Assembly: GCF_001898315.1 (NCBI RefSeq)
Contig: NZ_MKTQ01000029.1
Coordinates: forward strand, 124,001 to 188,000
Source: Microbacterium sp. 70-16
GTDB lineage: Bacteria > Actinomycetota > Actinomycetes > Actinomycetales > Microbacteriaceae
DNA: 64,000 nucleotides
Reading direction: 5' to 3'
Made by a program: the position numbers and the translations under genes
Shown here: one piece after another, positions 35,958-44,797 of the stretch
Numbering within the stretch: the stretch's first letter is position 1
Layout of the letters: each line of letters starts with the position of its first letter
The notes under the pieces: model-generated
The model's input: the letters and a program-made list of their open reading frames with translations, nothing else
Databases searched by the model: none
What the model was told of the DNA's origin: nothing

Positions 35958-36554
35958 CTACAGATCCCGCGCGAACGCGACGACGTCGTCGTGCGAGGGG
36001 ATGCGGGTGAACCCGAGCCGCGGGTAGAAGGCGATCGCGCCGGTGTTGCGCACGTCGGCGGCCAGGTGCAGGCCGGTGACGCCGCGCCCCCGTAGCGCCG
36101 CGACCAGGGTGTCGATGAGCCTGCGGCCCAGGCCCCTCCCCTGCAGTTCGGGCAGCAGATCGATGTGCAGGTGCGCGGGATACCTGTCGCCGAACGGCTC
36201 GGCCCCCGCGCGCCGTCCGTACGCATGGGTCAGGATGCCGTCCTGCCGGGTCACCTCCGCAACAGGCTGCGGCCAGCGCTGCGCGAAGCGCGGCCACCAC
36301 TCGGTGGCGAACCAGTCCTCGAACGCGCGGGTGTCATCCGTGCCGACGACGTACCCCGCGACGCGGCCGTCGTCGGTCAGGGCGACGAACGCGAGATCGG
36401 GATGCCGCGCCACGTACGGCAGCACGAACACGGCCGCCCACACGTCGTCGTCGACGAGGACGCCGGTGGCATCCGCCCCGGCATCCGCCGTCTTCAGGCA
36501 GATCTCGGCGAGCGCGGCTTCGTCGCCCGCGCGGAACGGCCGGATGTCAGGCAT
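35958..36554 (-). CDS. GNAT family N-acetyltransferase
   Basis: A 198-residue acetyltransferase. The acetyl-CoA binding motif is LPELQGRGLGRRLIDTLV (about 135-152), followed by NTGAIAFYPRLGFTRI. TAGACT stands 6 nt before the ATG with no ribosome site. The substrate cannot be told. It ends 90 bp before the NnrS-like gene, and that gap holds TTATCTCCGG at 35919-35928. Confidence 0.88.
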   Translation of the reverse strand: MPDIRPFRAGDEAALAEICLKTADAGADATGVLVDDDVWAAVFVLPYVARHPDLAFVALTDDGRVAGYVVGTDDTRAFEDWFATEWWPRFAQRWPQPVAEVTRQDGILTHAYGRRAGAEPFGDRYPAHLHIDLLPELQGRGLGRRLIDTLVAALRGRGVTGLHLAADVRNTGAIAFYPRLGFTRIPSHDDVVAFARDL

Positions 36555-36615
36555 GCCGCGAGTCTAGGCCGCGCCGCCCCCGCCCCGCGCGCCCCGCCGG
36601 GACCCCTCCGTCGTC

Positions 36616-36680
36616 GAGACTGCGTTCCTGCGCCGAGACTGCGTGCGTCGTCCGCAGTCTCGTCGCGAAAACGCAGTCTC
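36616..36680. repeat. Palindromic repeat element, family 2 (GAGACTGCG pairs)
   Basis: GAGACTGCG at 36616-36624 and 36635-36643, then CGCAGTCTC at 36653-36661 and 36672-36680. Both pairs are spaced 19 nt and share one centre of symmetry, the same geometry as the GAGTGCGCC elements, although the sequence differs. It fills the gap between the acetyltransferase start and the end of the HerA-like gene. Confidence 0.85.
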
Positions 36681-36715
36681 GTGGATACGCCGGGTGCGCG
36701 CGCCCACCCGGCGGG

Positions 36716-38629
36716 TCAGCGCCGGCCGGTGCCGAACATGCCGCGGATGACCGAGTTCAGGATCGTCTGGGTCGACTTGGAGTTGAGGATCTGGTCGAGC
36801 GGCGAGGCATCCGCCTTGCGCGTCGTGCGCGTCGTGCGGCTCTTGGCGGTGCCGCCGGTCGCCTTCATGAGGCGGTCGTACTCGCGCTGGCGCTCCTTCT
36901 CGGCGGCCGCGTCGGCCTTCGCGATCGCGGCCTGCTGCTTCGCGAGTTCCTTGTCGGCGGCGGCCTTGGCCTTGGCGGCTTCCGCCGCGGCATCCGCCTC
37001 GGCGGCCGCATTCATCTTGGCCGTGAGGATCTCGCGCGCTGATTCGCGGTCGATCGCCGTGCCGTACTTGGCGAGCAGCGGCGACGCGTGCACGGCCCGC
37101 TCGATGTCGGGGTCGGGTGTCGGCGACATGAGCCCCTGCGGGGCGCGCAGCCGCGTCCACGCGACGGGCGTCGGCGCACCCTTCTCGCTCATGACGGTCA
37201 CGATTGCCTCACCGGTGCCGAGCTCTTGCAGCACGCGCTCGAGGTCGTACCCGCTCTTCGGATACGTGCCGACCGTCGCGCGCAGCGCCTTCGCGTCGTC
37301 GGGAGTGAACGCGCGCAGCGCGTGCTGCACGCGCGAGCCCAGCTGCGCGAGCACGTCGGAGGGCACGTCCTTCGGCGTCTGCGTCACGAAGAAGACGCCG
37401 ACGCCCTTCGAGCGGATCAGACGCACGGTCTGTGTGATCGCCGACAGGAAGTCCTTCGACGCGTCCTTGAACAGCAGGTGCGCCTCGTCGAAGAAGAACA
37501 CGAGCTTCGGCTTGTCGAGATCGCCGACCTCGGGCAGGATCTCGAACAGCTCGGCCAGCAGGTACATCAGGAACGTCGAGAAAAGTGCGGGCTTGTCGGC
37601 GACGCCGGGAACCTCGAGCAGCGAGATGATGCCGCGACCATCGGATGCCGTGCGCAGGAAGTCCTGCACATCGAACTCAGGCTCGCCGAAGAACACGTCG
37701 GCACCGCCGTCGGCGAACGTGATGAGCTCGCGCAGGATCACGCCCGCCGTCGCCGACGACAGCCCGCCCAGCTCCTTCAGCTCAGCCTTGCCCTCGTCGC
37801 TCGTGAGGTAGCTCAGCACGGCGCGCAGGTCAGACAGGTCGACGAGCGCAAGCCCGTTGGCATCCGCATAGTGGAACACGAGCCCGAGACTCGACTCCTG
37901 CGTCGCGTTGAGGCCGAGCACCTTGCTCAGCAGCAGCGGCCCGAAGCCCGAGACGGTCGCACGCACGGGCACGCCCTTGCCGATGCCGCCGAGCGCGAAG
38001 TACTCGGTGGCGGATGCCTCGGGCTTCCACTCCTGCCCGATCGCCGTCGTGCGCGCGAGCAGCTTGTCGCTGGGCGTGCCCGGCGTCGCGACGCCCGACA
38101 GATCGCCCTTGATGTCGGCCGCGAACACCGGCACGCCCTTCGCGGCGAGCTGCTCGGCGAGCCCCTGCAGCGTGCGGGTCTTGCCTGTGCCGGTGGCGCC
38201 TGCGACCAGGCCATGCCGGTTCATCATCGCCAGCGGGATGCGGATCTGCGCGCTGGGCACCGGGTCCGTGTTCACGAGCGCGCCGAGGTCGAGCGTCGCC
38301 GCCTCGAACGTGTACCCCTTCGTCACCGCCGCGACCTCGTCGGTGGAGAGGGGGCCGGATGCCGCGGCATCCGCCGGTGCGGCCTGCGCAGGGGCATCCG
38401 CGGCCTGCGCTTCGGGAGGAGATTTCGCTTCGGGAGGATCGATCTGCCCGGTTGTCTCCTCCGGAACGGAAATCTCCTCCCCAACTGCAGCCGCAGCCTC
38501 CCCCGCCTTCGCGGCCTCGGCCTGCGCCGCGGCGAGCGCGGCCTTGGCCTGCGCGAGCTTCAGCGCGGCTTCGGCGGCTTCCGCTTCGGCTTGCAGTCGG
38601 GCGAGTTCGGCATCCTGTGCGGCGCTCAT
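36716..38629 (-). CDS. HerA-like ATPase (DUF853)
   Basis: A 637-residue protein of the helicase HerA-like/DUF853 family of ring ATPases, role unknown. Walker A GATGTGKT near residue 145, Walker B LVFFFDEAH near 390, and QTPKDVP with a C-terminal coiled coil rich in Ala/Lys/Glu. An N-terminal coiled coil (1-45) leads into a linker (50-75) encoded by the inserted palindromic element E2. TAGGCT lies 6 nt before the ATG (leaderless). Confidence 0.9.
   Translation of the reverse strand: MSAAQDAELARLQAEAEAAEAALKLAQAKAALAAAQAEAAKAGEAAAAVGEEISVPEETTGQIDPPEAKSPPEAQAADAPAQAAPADAAASGPLSTDEVAAVTKGYTFEAATLDLGALVNTDPVPSAQIRIPLAMMNRHGLVAGATGTGKTRTLQGLAEQLAAKGVPVFAADIKGDLSGVATPGTPSDKLLARTTAIGQEWKPEASATEYFALGGIGKGVPVRATVSGFGPLLLSKVLGLNATQESSLGLVFHYADANGLALVDLSDLRAVLSYLTSDEGKAELKELGGLSSATAGVILRELITFADGGADVFFGEPEFDVQDFLRTASDGRGIISLLEVPGVADKPALFSTFLMYLLAELFEILPEVGDLDKPKLVFFFDEAHLLFKDASKDFLSAITQTVRLIRSKGVGVFFVTQTPKDVPSDVLAQLGSRVQHALRAFTPDDAKALRATVGTYPKSGYDLERVLQELGTGEAIVTVMSEKGAPTPVAWTRLRAPQGLMSPTPDPDIERAVHASPLLAKYGTAIDRESAREILTAKMNAAAEADAAAEAAKAKAAADKELAKQQAAIAKADAAAEKERQREYDRLMKATGGTAKSRTTRTTRKADASPLDQILNSKSTQTILNSVIRGMFGTGRR
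38405..38490 (-). repeat. In-frame palindromic element inside the HerA-like gene (copy E2)
   Basis: An 86-bp imperfect palindrome encoding GEEISVPEETTGQI DPPEAKSPPEAQ (residues 50-75). It matches copy E1 in cydD over the full length without gaps; 16 of 26 encoded residues are identical. The loop (about 38439-38456) is the least conserved part. Confidence 0.85.
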
Positions 38630-38638
38630 GCCGTCAGC

Positions 38639-39277
38639 CTACCGAGGGAGCGCTGCTCGCTCGCGATCTATCCGGAGCGTGAGGGCCGCCGCGACCACGA
38701 GCGCGACGCCGGTGCCGACGAGCGCGCCGCCGACGGTGTCGCTGAACCAATGTGCGTGCACCTCGGTGCGGCTGAACGCCATCAGCAGCACCCACGCCGC
38801 ACCGACGACCGCGACCCACACGCGCGGGAAGAGCACGACCGCGATGACCGCGAGCGTCGCGGCATTGGCGGTGTGCCCCGACGGGTATGATCCGTGGTCG
38901 GCGGCGACGAGGATGTCCTCGGGCCGCGCCCGCCCGAATGTCGCCTTGAGCAGTTGCACGCCCACCGCGCTCGCAGCGGAAGCGACAATCACGAGCGCTC
39001 CGCCCCAGGGCCGCCGCAGCGCGAGCATGATCGCGAGCCCCGCGAGCGGCACGACGAAGGTCGCGAACCACCCCCCGCCGACGAAGTTCATGCCCAGCGC
39101 GAACGAACGGAGGAAGTCGAAGTGGTCGACGAACGAGTTCCACCACTCATCAAGGTCGAGGTCGGCATCGACGGTCACGAGGATGCCGAGACCGATCGCC
39201 GCGACCACCAGAACGACACCGACCACGAGCCGTTGCAGCGCGATCGTCGTCAGCCGGTCATCGACGGGTACGTCCAT
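38639..39277 (-). CDS. PAP2 family membrane phosphatase
   Basis: A 212-residue protein with about five or six membrane segments and the complete phosphatase signature: KATFGRARP, PSGHT and SRTEVHAHWFSD. It would dephosphorylate a lipid phosphate such as undecaprenyl pyrophosphate or phosphatidate. CACAAT lies 6 nt before the chosen ATG; the frame continues upstream without support. Confidence 0.88.
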   Translation of the reverse strand: MDVPVDDRLTTIALQRLVVGVVLVVAAIGLGILVTVDADLDLDEWWNSFVDHFDFLRSFALGMNFVGGGWFATFVVPLAGLAIMLALRRPWGGALVIVASAASAVGVQLLKATFGRARPEDILVAADHGSYPSGHTANAATLAVIAVVLFPRVWVAVVGAAWVLLMAFSRTEVHAHWFSDTVGGALVGTGVALVVAAALTLRIDRERAALPR

Positions 39278-39335
39278 CGCCCCATTGTGCCCGAGCCGCT
39301 GCGCGGCGCACAGCGCGGCAGGCAGCAACAGCGCG

Positions 39336-40673
39336 TCAGGGCGCGAGGCGCTCGACCGTGCGCGGGCGCACGACGAGCCACAGGGCGAGGCATCCGATCA
39401 CGGCGCAGCCGACCATGACGCTCGCCATCGTCGTCGCGGTGATCCCGGTGTCGCGGGCGACCCAGCCGACGATCGGCGAGATCAGGCCGGCGACGCCGAA
39501 GTTGGTGGCACCGATGATGGATGCCGCGGTGCCCGCCGCCTTGCCGTGCCGGTCGAGCGCGAGCACCTGCACGCACGGGAAGGTGAAGCCGCACGCCGTC
39601 ATGAAGACGAACAGCGCGATCATGGTGCCCCACAGGCCACCACCCAGCTGATCGTTCAGGATGATCGCCGTCGAGGCGAGCACCAGCACTGCCGTCGAGA
39701 AGGCGAGCACCCACTGCGGTCCGAACCGGGCGGCAAGCCGCGACGCCGTCTGCACGCCCAGGACGACACCGAGGGAGTTGACGGCGAACAGCAGACCGTA
39801 CTGTTGCGCATCGAATCCGTAGCCTTCCTGGAACAGGAACGACGACGCCGACAGGTACGAGAACAGGCCGCTGAAGGTCATGCCGCCGATGATCAGCACG
39901 CCGATGAACACGCGGTCGCTGAAGACGCTCTTGTACCGCTGCAGCACAGTCGCGCCGCCGCGCTCGCTGCGGCGGGCCTTGGGCAGCGTCTCGGGCACGA
40001 GCGCGATCGCCGAGATGAGCATGATGAGTCCGTAGATCGCGAGCACGACGAAGATGCCGCGCCACGGCATGACGGCCAGCAGCGCCGAGCCGATGAGCGG
40101 CGCGATGACGGGTGCGACGCCCGACACGAGCGCGAGGCGGCTCAGCATGACGACGAGACGCCTGCCGCCGAACAGGTCGCGCACGATCGCCATGGCGACG
40201 ACACCGCCGGCCGCCGCTCCCATCCCCATGAGCACGCGCGCGACGCCGAGCAGGGCGAGGTCGGGCGCGAGGGCGGCCGCGGTCGAGGCGAGCACGTGCA
40301 GCGCCGTGACCGCCAGCAGCGGCATGCGACGACCGACCTTGTCGCTGAGCGGCCCGACGATGAGCTGGCCGAGGGCGAAGCCGATCATGGTGCCGGTGAG
40401 GGTCAGCTGGATCGCCGCAGCCGTCGTGTGGAAGTCCTCCTGCAGCACCGGGAACGCCGGCAGGTACAGGTCGATCGTGAAGGGGCCGAGGGCCGTGAGC
40501 GCGCCGAGCAGGATGATGTAGACGACCCGACGAGGCGTCGAGATCGCGTCGCCGGGGTGCAGCACGATCGGGGCTGTGGCGGGGTTCGATCCGAGCGTGC
40601 GGATGGCTCCCGTCGAAGTCGATCCGGTCGGCGCGGGGATGGGGGCGTTGTCGCGCACGTTGAGTCCGTCCAA
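39336..40673 (-). CDS. Bcr/CflA family multidrug efflux MFS transporter
   Basis: A 445-residue 12-span MFS exporter. TALGPFTIDLYLPAFPVLQ, the G-x-L-S-D-K-V-G-R-R motif A and LSRLALVSGVAPVIAPLIG motif C mark the Bcr/CflA (DHA1) family. The open frame begins with TTG at 40673 and has a long disordered N-terminus; a GTG five codons on is an alternative. Substrate not known. Confidence 0.88.
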   Translation of the reverse strand: MDGLNVRDNAPIPAPTGSTSTGAIRTLGSNPATAPIVLHPGDAISTPRRVVYIILLGALTALGPFTIDLYLPAFPVLQEDFHTTAAAIQLTLTGTMIGFALGQLIVGPLSDKVGRRMPLLAVTALHVLASTAAALAPDLALLGVARVLMGMGAAAGGVVAMAIVRDLFGGRRLVVMLSRLALVSGVAPVIAPLIGSALLAVMPWRGIFVVLAIYGLIMLISAIALVPETLPKARRSERGGATVLQRYKSVFSDRVFIGVLIIGGMTFSGLFSYLSASSFLFQEGYGFDAQQYGLLFAVNSLGVVLGVQTASRLAARFGPQWVLAFSTAVLVLASTAIILNDQLGGGLWGTMIALFVFMTACGFTFPCVQVLALDRHGKAAGTAASIIGATNFGVAGLISPIVGWVARDTGITATTMASVMVGCAVIGCLALWLVVRPRTVERLAP

Positions 40674-40840
40674 GTGAGGATGCCCGGCGAAGGGGCGGAT
40701 GCCCGGAGCCGGGCCAGGCCATCCGAAACGATTCGACGGCCACTCGATGATAGCGCCTTCCCCGCTTCAGACCCCATTCGCACGCATAGGATCGATAGGC
40801 CGCGTCATCCGCGCGGATCCCCGAGCCGAGATCACAGCAC

Positions 40841-41569
40841 ATGACCCCGACTGCCTCTGACAACTCCGCCAAGTCCGCCAAGCGCCAGAGCGGCAACCCC
40901 GCCACCCAGGCGAAGATCGATCTGACCGTCAAACAGCAACGCGAGCAGCAGAAACAGCAGAAGCTCGCCGAGTACCAGCGTCAGCTCGCCAAGCGCCGCC
41001 GCAGCAAGCTCACGTGGTGGATCGTCGGCGGCGCAGCCGCCGTCGCGGTGATCGCGCTGGTCGCGGCATCCATCATCTTCGCTCCCCCGTCCGCGCCGAC
41101 CTACAGCGCCGGCGGCGACGGCACGGCGATCGAGGGCGTCGAGACGTTCTCGAACGAGACGCAGCACGTCGAGGGCACGGTCGACTACCCGCAGAACCCG
41201 CCGGCGGGCGGCCCGCACAACCAGTACTGGCTCAACTGCGGCGTCTACGACCAGCCGCAGCAGAACGAGAACGCCGTCCACTCACTCGAGCACGGCGCGG
41301 TCTGGGTGACGTATGACGCGACGCAGGTTACGGGCGACGAACTGGCGACCCTGAAGTCGTACCTGCCGTCGACGTACGTGATCCTCTCGCCGTACGAGGG
41401 TCTGCCGAGCCCGATCGTGCTGAGCGCCTGGAACGCACAGCTGCAGCTGCAGAGCGCCGACGACGAGCGCATCCCGACGTTCTTCGAGGAGTATTGGCGC
41501 AACCAGAACGTGCCCGAGCCCAACGCCACCTGCAGCGGCGCGATCGACGGCCCCGGCAAGCAGTCGTGA
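40841..41569 (+). CDS. DUF3105 membrane-anchored protein
   Basis: A 242-residue protein with a charged N-terminus, one membrane segment (about 58-82) and an extracellular DUF3105 domain (GTVDYPQNPPAGGPHNQYWLN, NAVHSLEHGAVWVTY). The His-rich conserved motif and its coupling to a DUF305 gene (GTGA overlap) suggest copper or other metal handling at the cell surface. Function is not established. Confidence 0.85.
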   Translation: MTPTASDNSAKSAKRQSGNPATQAKIDLTVKQQREQQKQQKLAEYQRQLAKRRRSKLTWWIVGGAAAVAVIALVAASIIFAPPSAPTYSAGGDGTAIEGVETFSNETQHVEGTVDYPQNPPAGGPHNQYWLNCGVYDQPQQNENAVHSLEHGAVWVTYDATQVTGDELATLKSYLPSTYVILSPYEGLPSPIVLSAWNAQLQLQSADDERIPTFFEEYWRNQNVPEPNATCSGAIDGPGKQS

Positions 41570-42252
41570 GCGAGCCCGCGACGCCGCCCGTCCGCACGCT
41601 GCCGCCCTGGTGGGCGGTGCTGCTCGTGGCGCTCGGCGTCGCGGCGCTCGCCTTCGCGATCGGCCGGTTCTCGACTTTCGGCTCGGGAGCGCCCGCAACG
41701 CCTGGCACCACCTCGCCCGAGGCGGGCTTCGCCCGCGACATGCAGGTGCACCACGGCCAGGCGGTCGAGATGGCGATGGACATCTACCGCGCGACCGACA
41801 GCGAGGATGTCCGCGTGCTCGCGTACGACATCGCCACCACCCAATCGGCTCAGAAGGGCGAGTTCTACGACTGGCTCGTCAAGTGGGGCCTGCCGCAGGC
41901 GGGCGGCCCGCTCATGGCGTGGATGACGGATGCCGACACCGGCCACAACCACGGCGCGGCGTCGAGCGGGGCGGATGCCACGGCACCCACAGAGGCCGAG
42001 CTCATGACCCAGATGGGCATGGCCAGCGCTGACGAGCTTGCGGCGATGCGCGCGGCGACCGGAACCGAGGCCGACTGCATGTTCCTCTCGCTCATGATCC
42101 ACCACCACGAGGGCGCGATCCCGATGGCGCAGGCGCTGCTGCAGCTCGGCTCCGACCCGCGCGCCCTCACCGTCGCGCAGGGCGTCATCGACACCCAATC
42201 GGCCGAGATCGACCTCATGACCTCGCTGCAGAACGGGCTCGCCTGCGGGTGA
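41566..42252 (+). CDS. DUF305 copper-type membrane-anchored protein
   Basis: A 228-residue protein with an N-terminal anchor (about 15-35) and a ferritin-like DUF305 domain with MQVHHGQAVEMA and MIHHHEGAIPMA, plus a Met-rich stretch (MTQMGM). DUF305 proteins such as CopM bind copper in the periplasm. GTG start coupled to the DUF3105 gene. Confidence 0.87.
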   Translation: MSEPATPPVRTLPPWWAVLLVALGVAALAFAIGRFSTFGSGAPATPGTTSPEAGFARDMQVHHGQAVEMAMDIYRATDSEDVRVLAYDIATTQSAQKGEFYDWLVKWGLPQAGGPLMAWMTDADTGHNHGAASSGADATAPTEAELMTQMGMASADELAAMRAATGTEADCMFLSLMIHHHEGAIPMAQALLQLGSDPRALTVAQGVIDTQSAEIDLMTSLQNGLACG

Positions 42253-42292
42253 GATTGCGCGCCCCACACCGGGCATCCCACAATGGCGCATG

Positions 42293-42378
42293 CCCCACTA
42301 CGGACCATGTCCCACAAATGGTCGGTTCAGGGATGCCTGACCAACCATTTGTGGGACATGGTCTGCCGTAAGTGGGAC
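42293..42378. terminator. Long hairpin between DUF305 and sugar permease genes
   Basis: A perfect 20-bp inverted repeat (42303-42322 and 42344-42363, arm GACCATGTCCCACAAATGGT) with an inner TCAGG/CCTGA stem and an outer CCCACTACGG/CCGTAAGTGGG pair. CCCACAATGG at 42278-42287 adds a third related unit. It lies between convergent genes and can end both transcripts, but it is longer and more repetitive than needed. Confidence 0.7.
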
Positions 42379-42391
42379 ACGGCCGCGGGGA

Positions 42392-43369
42392 TCAACCCTT
42401 GGTCGCGCCAGCCAGCAGGCCCCGCACGAAGAAGCGCTGCAGACCGAAGAACACGAGCAACGGCACGATGATCGAGATGAACGTTCCCGCCGCCTGCAGG
42501 AACCACTTGTTGCCCCATGTGCCCGACAGCGAGTTGAGCGATTGCGTCAACGGCAACGATGACGAGGGCGCGAAGATCGTCGCGACGAGCAGGTCGTTCC
42601 ATACCCAGATGAACTCCAGCACCGCGAACGACGCGAGGGCGGGCGCCGCGAGCGGCAGGATCATCCGGAAGAAGATCTGACCATGCCCGGCACCGTCCAC
42701 GCGCGCGGCCTCGATGACCTCGCTCGGGATCTCGGCGATGAAGTTGTGCAGCAGGAACACGGCAAGCGGCAACGCGAAGATCGTGTGCGCGATCCACACC
42801 GTCGCGAAACTGTGATCCATCTCGCGCAGGTCGAACCCCGGAAAGACCGTCACCTCGCCGATCGTGAGCCCGCGCGAGAACAGGCTCAGCAGCGGCACGA
42901 GCGCCATCTGCAGTGGCACGATCTGCAGCGCGAACACCGAGATGAACGCGATGTTGCGCCCCTTGAAGTCGATCCACGCGAACGCGTATGCGAGCAGTGA
43001 CGCGACCGCGAGGGCGAAGAACACGACCGGGATCGTGATCGCCAGCGAGTTCAGGAACGACTGGCCGAGCGTCAGCGCGGTGCCGCCGGAGTTCAGCGCC
43101 TCGGAGTAGTTCTGCAGCGTGAACGACGGGTCGACGAAGACCGTCCACCAGCCTGTGGTCTGCACGTCGGCGCCCGGGCGGAACGACGTGACGAACAGGC
43201 CGAACGTGGGGATCGTCCAGAAGAAGGCGATGATGATCGCGGCGATCGTCGCGCCTTTCGAGGTGAGGCGCTTGCGCGCCATCGCCTCGTGCTTGCGGGT
43301 CTCGCGCGCGACCTGGCGTGCGGTCCGGCCGTCCAGCCGCGGCTCGATGATGTCGACTCCGGTACTCAT
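42392..43369 (-). CDS. Sugar ABC transporter permease (MalG/AglG type)
   Basis: A 325-residue permease with six membrane segments and the EAA loop EAARVDGAGHGQIFFRMILP (about 233). The ATG overlaps the stop of the partner permease. It is the last gene of a binding-protein-dependent importer, probably for alpha-glucosides as judged from the binding protein. Confidence 0.9.
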   Translation of the reverse strand: MSTGVDIIEPRLDGRTARQVARETRKHEAMARKRLTSKGATIAAIIIAFFWTIPTFGLFVTSFRPGADVQTTGWWTVFVDPSFTLQNYSEALNSGGTALTLGQSFLNSLAITIPVVFFALAVASLLAYAFAWIDFKGRNIAFISVFALQIVPLQMALVPLLSLFSRGLTIGEVTVFPGFDLREMDHSFATVWIAHTIFALPLAVFLLHNFIAEIPSEVIEAARVDGAGHGQIFFRMILPLAAPALASFAVLEFIWVWNDLLVATIFAPSSSLPLTQSLNSLSGTWGNKWFLQAAGTFISIIVPLLVFFGLQRFFVRGLLAGATKG

Positions 43370-44700
43370 CGGACTTCCCTCTGCTTCCGGATCTGGATGA
43401 CGTTGAAGACGATCAGCGGCGTGACGAACAGGAACAGCACGACGGCCAGCGCCGCCGAGTGCCCGTAGCTCTGGAACCGCTGCTGCTGGTTGACCATCTC
43501 GAACGCGAGGACCGAGGTGTTCGCGCGACCGCCGGTCATGACGGCGACGATGTCGTAGATCTTCAGGGCGCCGATCGCGACGGTCGTGACGACGACGACG
43601 ATCGAAGAGCGGATGCCGGGGACCGTGACGTTGCGGAATCTCTCCCACGCGTTGGCGCCGTCGAGCTCCGCGGCCTCGTTCTGTTCGGCCGGGACCGCCT
43701 TGATCGCCGCGGACAGGATGACCATCGCGAGCCCCGTCTGACTCCAGACGAACACGACCATCAGCAACAGGCTGTTCACGAGCGGGGTGAACGTCAGCCA
43801 CGACACCGGCTCGCCGCCGAAGAGCGTGACGATCGCGTTCAGGATGCCGAGCTGCTCGCCTTGGCGGTAGTCGTAGACGAACTTCCAGATGATGCCGGCG
43901 CCCACGAACGAGATCGCGAACGGCATGAAGATGAGCACCTTCAGGAACTTCTCTCCGCGCGCCCGGTCGATGAAGACGGCGTACGCGAGTCCGATGATCG
44001 TCGCGACGGCGGGGGCGATGAGCACCCAGATCACCGTGTTGATGACCGACCAGAAGCCCTCCGGGTTGGTGAACACCCACTGGTAGTTCTCGAACCCGAC
44101 GAAGTCTTTGCCGGTCTTGTCGAAGAACGACTGGACGAACGTCGCGATCGCCGGGTAGATGAGGCCGACGAGCAGGAGGATCACCGCGGGAGCAGTGAAC
44201 AGGACGAGCTGGAAGAGGTATCCGGCGCCCTGGCGTGAACGGTAGTCGAGCAGGAACAGCACACCCCCCAGGACGATCGCGATGCCGATGACGTACAGCA
44301 CCGCGTTCTGGTACGGCCGCAGCAGCATGAACGCCAGCACCGGCAGGGCGAAGCAGGCGACGAGGCGGATCCAGAAGTAGACCTTGCCCGGACGCGGCGC
44401 GTACTCGATGAGCAGCAGGACGAGCCCCACGACGGCACCGAAGACGGCGAGGATGATCGGGATCTGCACCAGCTGGTTCAGGTTGCCGATCCACTGGAAG
44501 AAGCTGTTGAGCGAGAACCCGAGCGTCGTCGGTCGGGTCTCACGCGGCGCCTGGACGATGAGGAAGATGAACAGCGCGACGACGAGGATCGCGCCGATCA
44601 GTGCGATGAACTTCGAGGTGCGCGAGGAGTAGAACTTTCGTGGCCCCGGTGGGGCCGACTCCGCGGAGGCCGTGCGCTCCGCGACCTTGGTATCAGACAT
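43366..44700 (-). CDS. Sugar ABC transporter permease (MalF/AglF type) with N-terminal extension
   Basis: A 444-residue permease. The C-terminal 290 residues form the usual six-span domain with the EAA loop NEAAELDGANAWERFRNVTVP. The first 150 residues add about five extra membrane segments, as in long MalF-type proteins. No ATPase is encoded in the operon, so a shared MsiK-like ATPase is presumed. Confidence 0.9.
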   Translation of the reverse strand: MSDTKVAERTASAESAPPGPRKFYSSRTSKFIALIGAILVVALFIFLIVQAPRETRPTTLGFSLNSFFQWIGNLNQLVQIPIILAVFGAVVGLVLLLIEYAPRPGKVYFWIRLVACFALPVLAFMLLRPYQNAVLYVIGIAIVLGGVLFLLDYRSRQGAGYLFQLVLFTAPAVILLLVGLIYPAIATFVQSFFDKTGKDFVGFENYQWVFTNPEGFWSVINTVIWVLIAPAVATIIGLAYAVFIDRARGEKFLKVLIFMPFAISFVGAGIIWKFVYDYRQGEQLGILNAIVTLFGGEPVSWLTFTPLVNSLLLMVVFVWSQTGLAMVILSAAIKAVPAEQNEAAELDGANAWERFRNVTVPGIRSSIVVVVTTVAIGALKIYDIVAVMTGGRANTSVLAFEMVNQQQRFQSYGHSAALAVVLFLFVTPLIVFNVIQIRKQREVR

Positions 44701-44740
44701 GCGAGGTGGCCTCCGTGTGCTTCAGTGAACGCGGGATAGG

Positions 44741-44791
44741 TGTGCCAGGCGGCGGGATGTCGGAGTCACCGGCATCCCACCGCCTGGCACA
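44741..44791 (-). promoter_or_regulatory. Intercistronic hairpin after the sugar-binding protein gene
   Basis: Arms 44741-44759 and 44773-44791 (TGTGCCAGGCGGCGGGATG) pair over 19 bp with one mismatch. It sits between the binding-protein gene and the first permease. Such hairpins usually act as partial terminators or protect the upstream message, giving more binding protein than permease. Confidence 0.7.
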
Positions 44792-44797
44792 GTTCTA

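Noticed and set aside
40560..40600. GGTTCGATCC-like sequence as a T-arm of a tRNA
   Set aside because: No acceptor, D-arm or anticodon stem can be paired around it, and it lies within the MFS gene.
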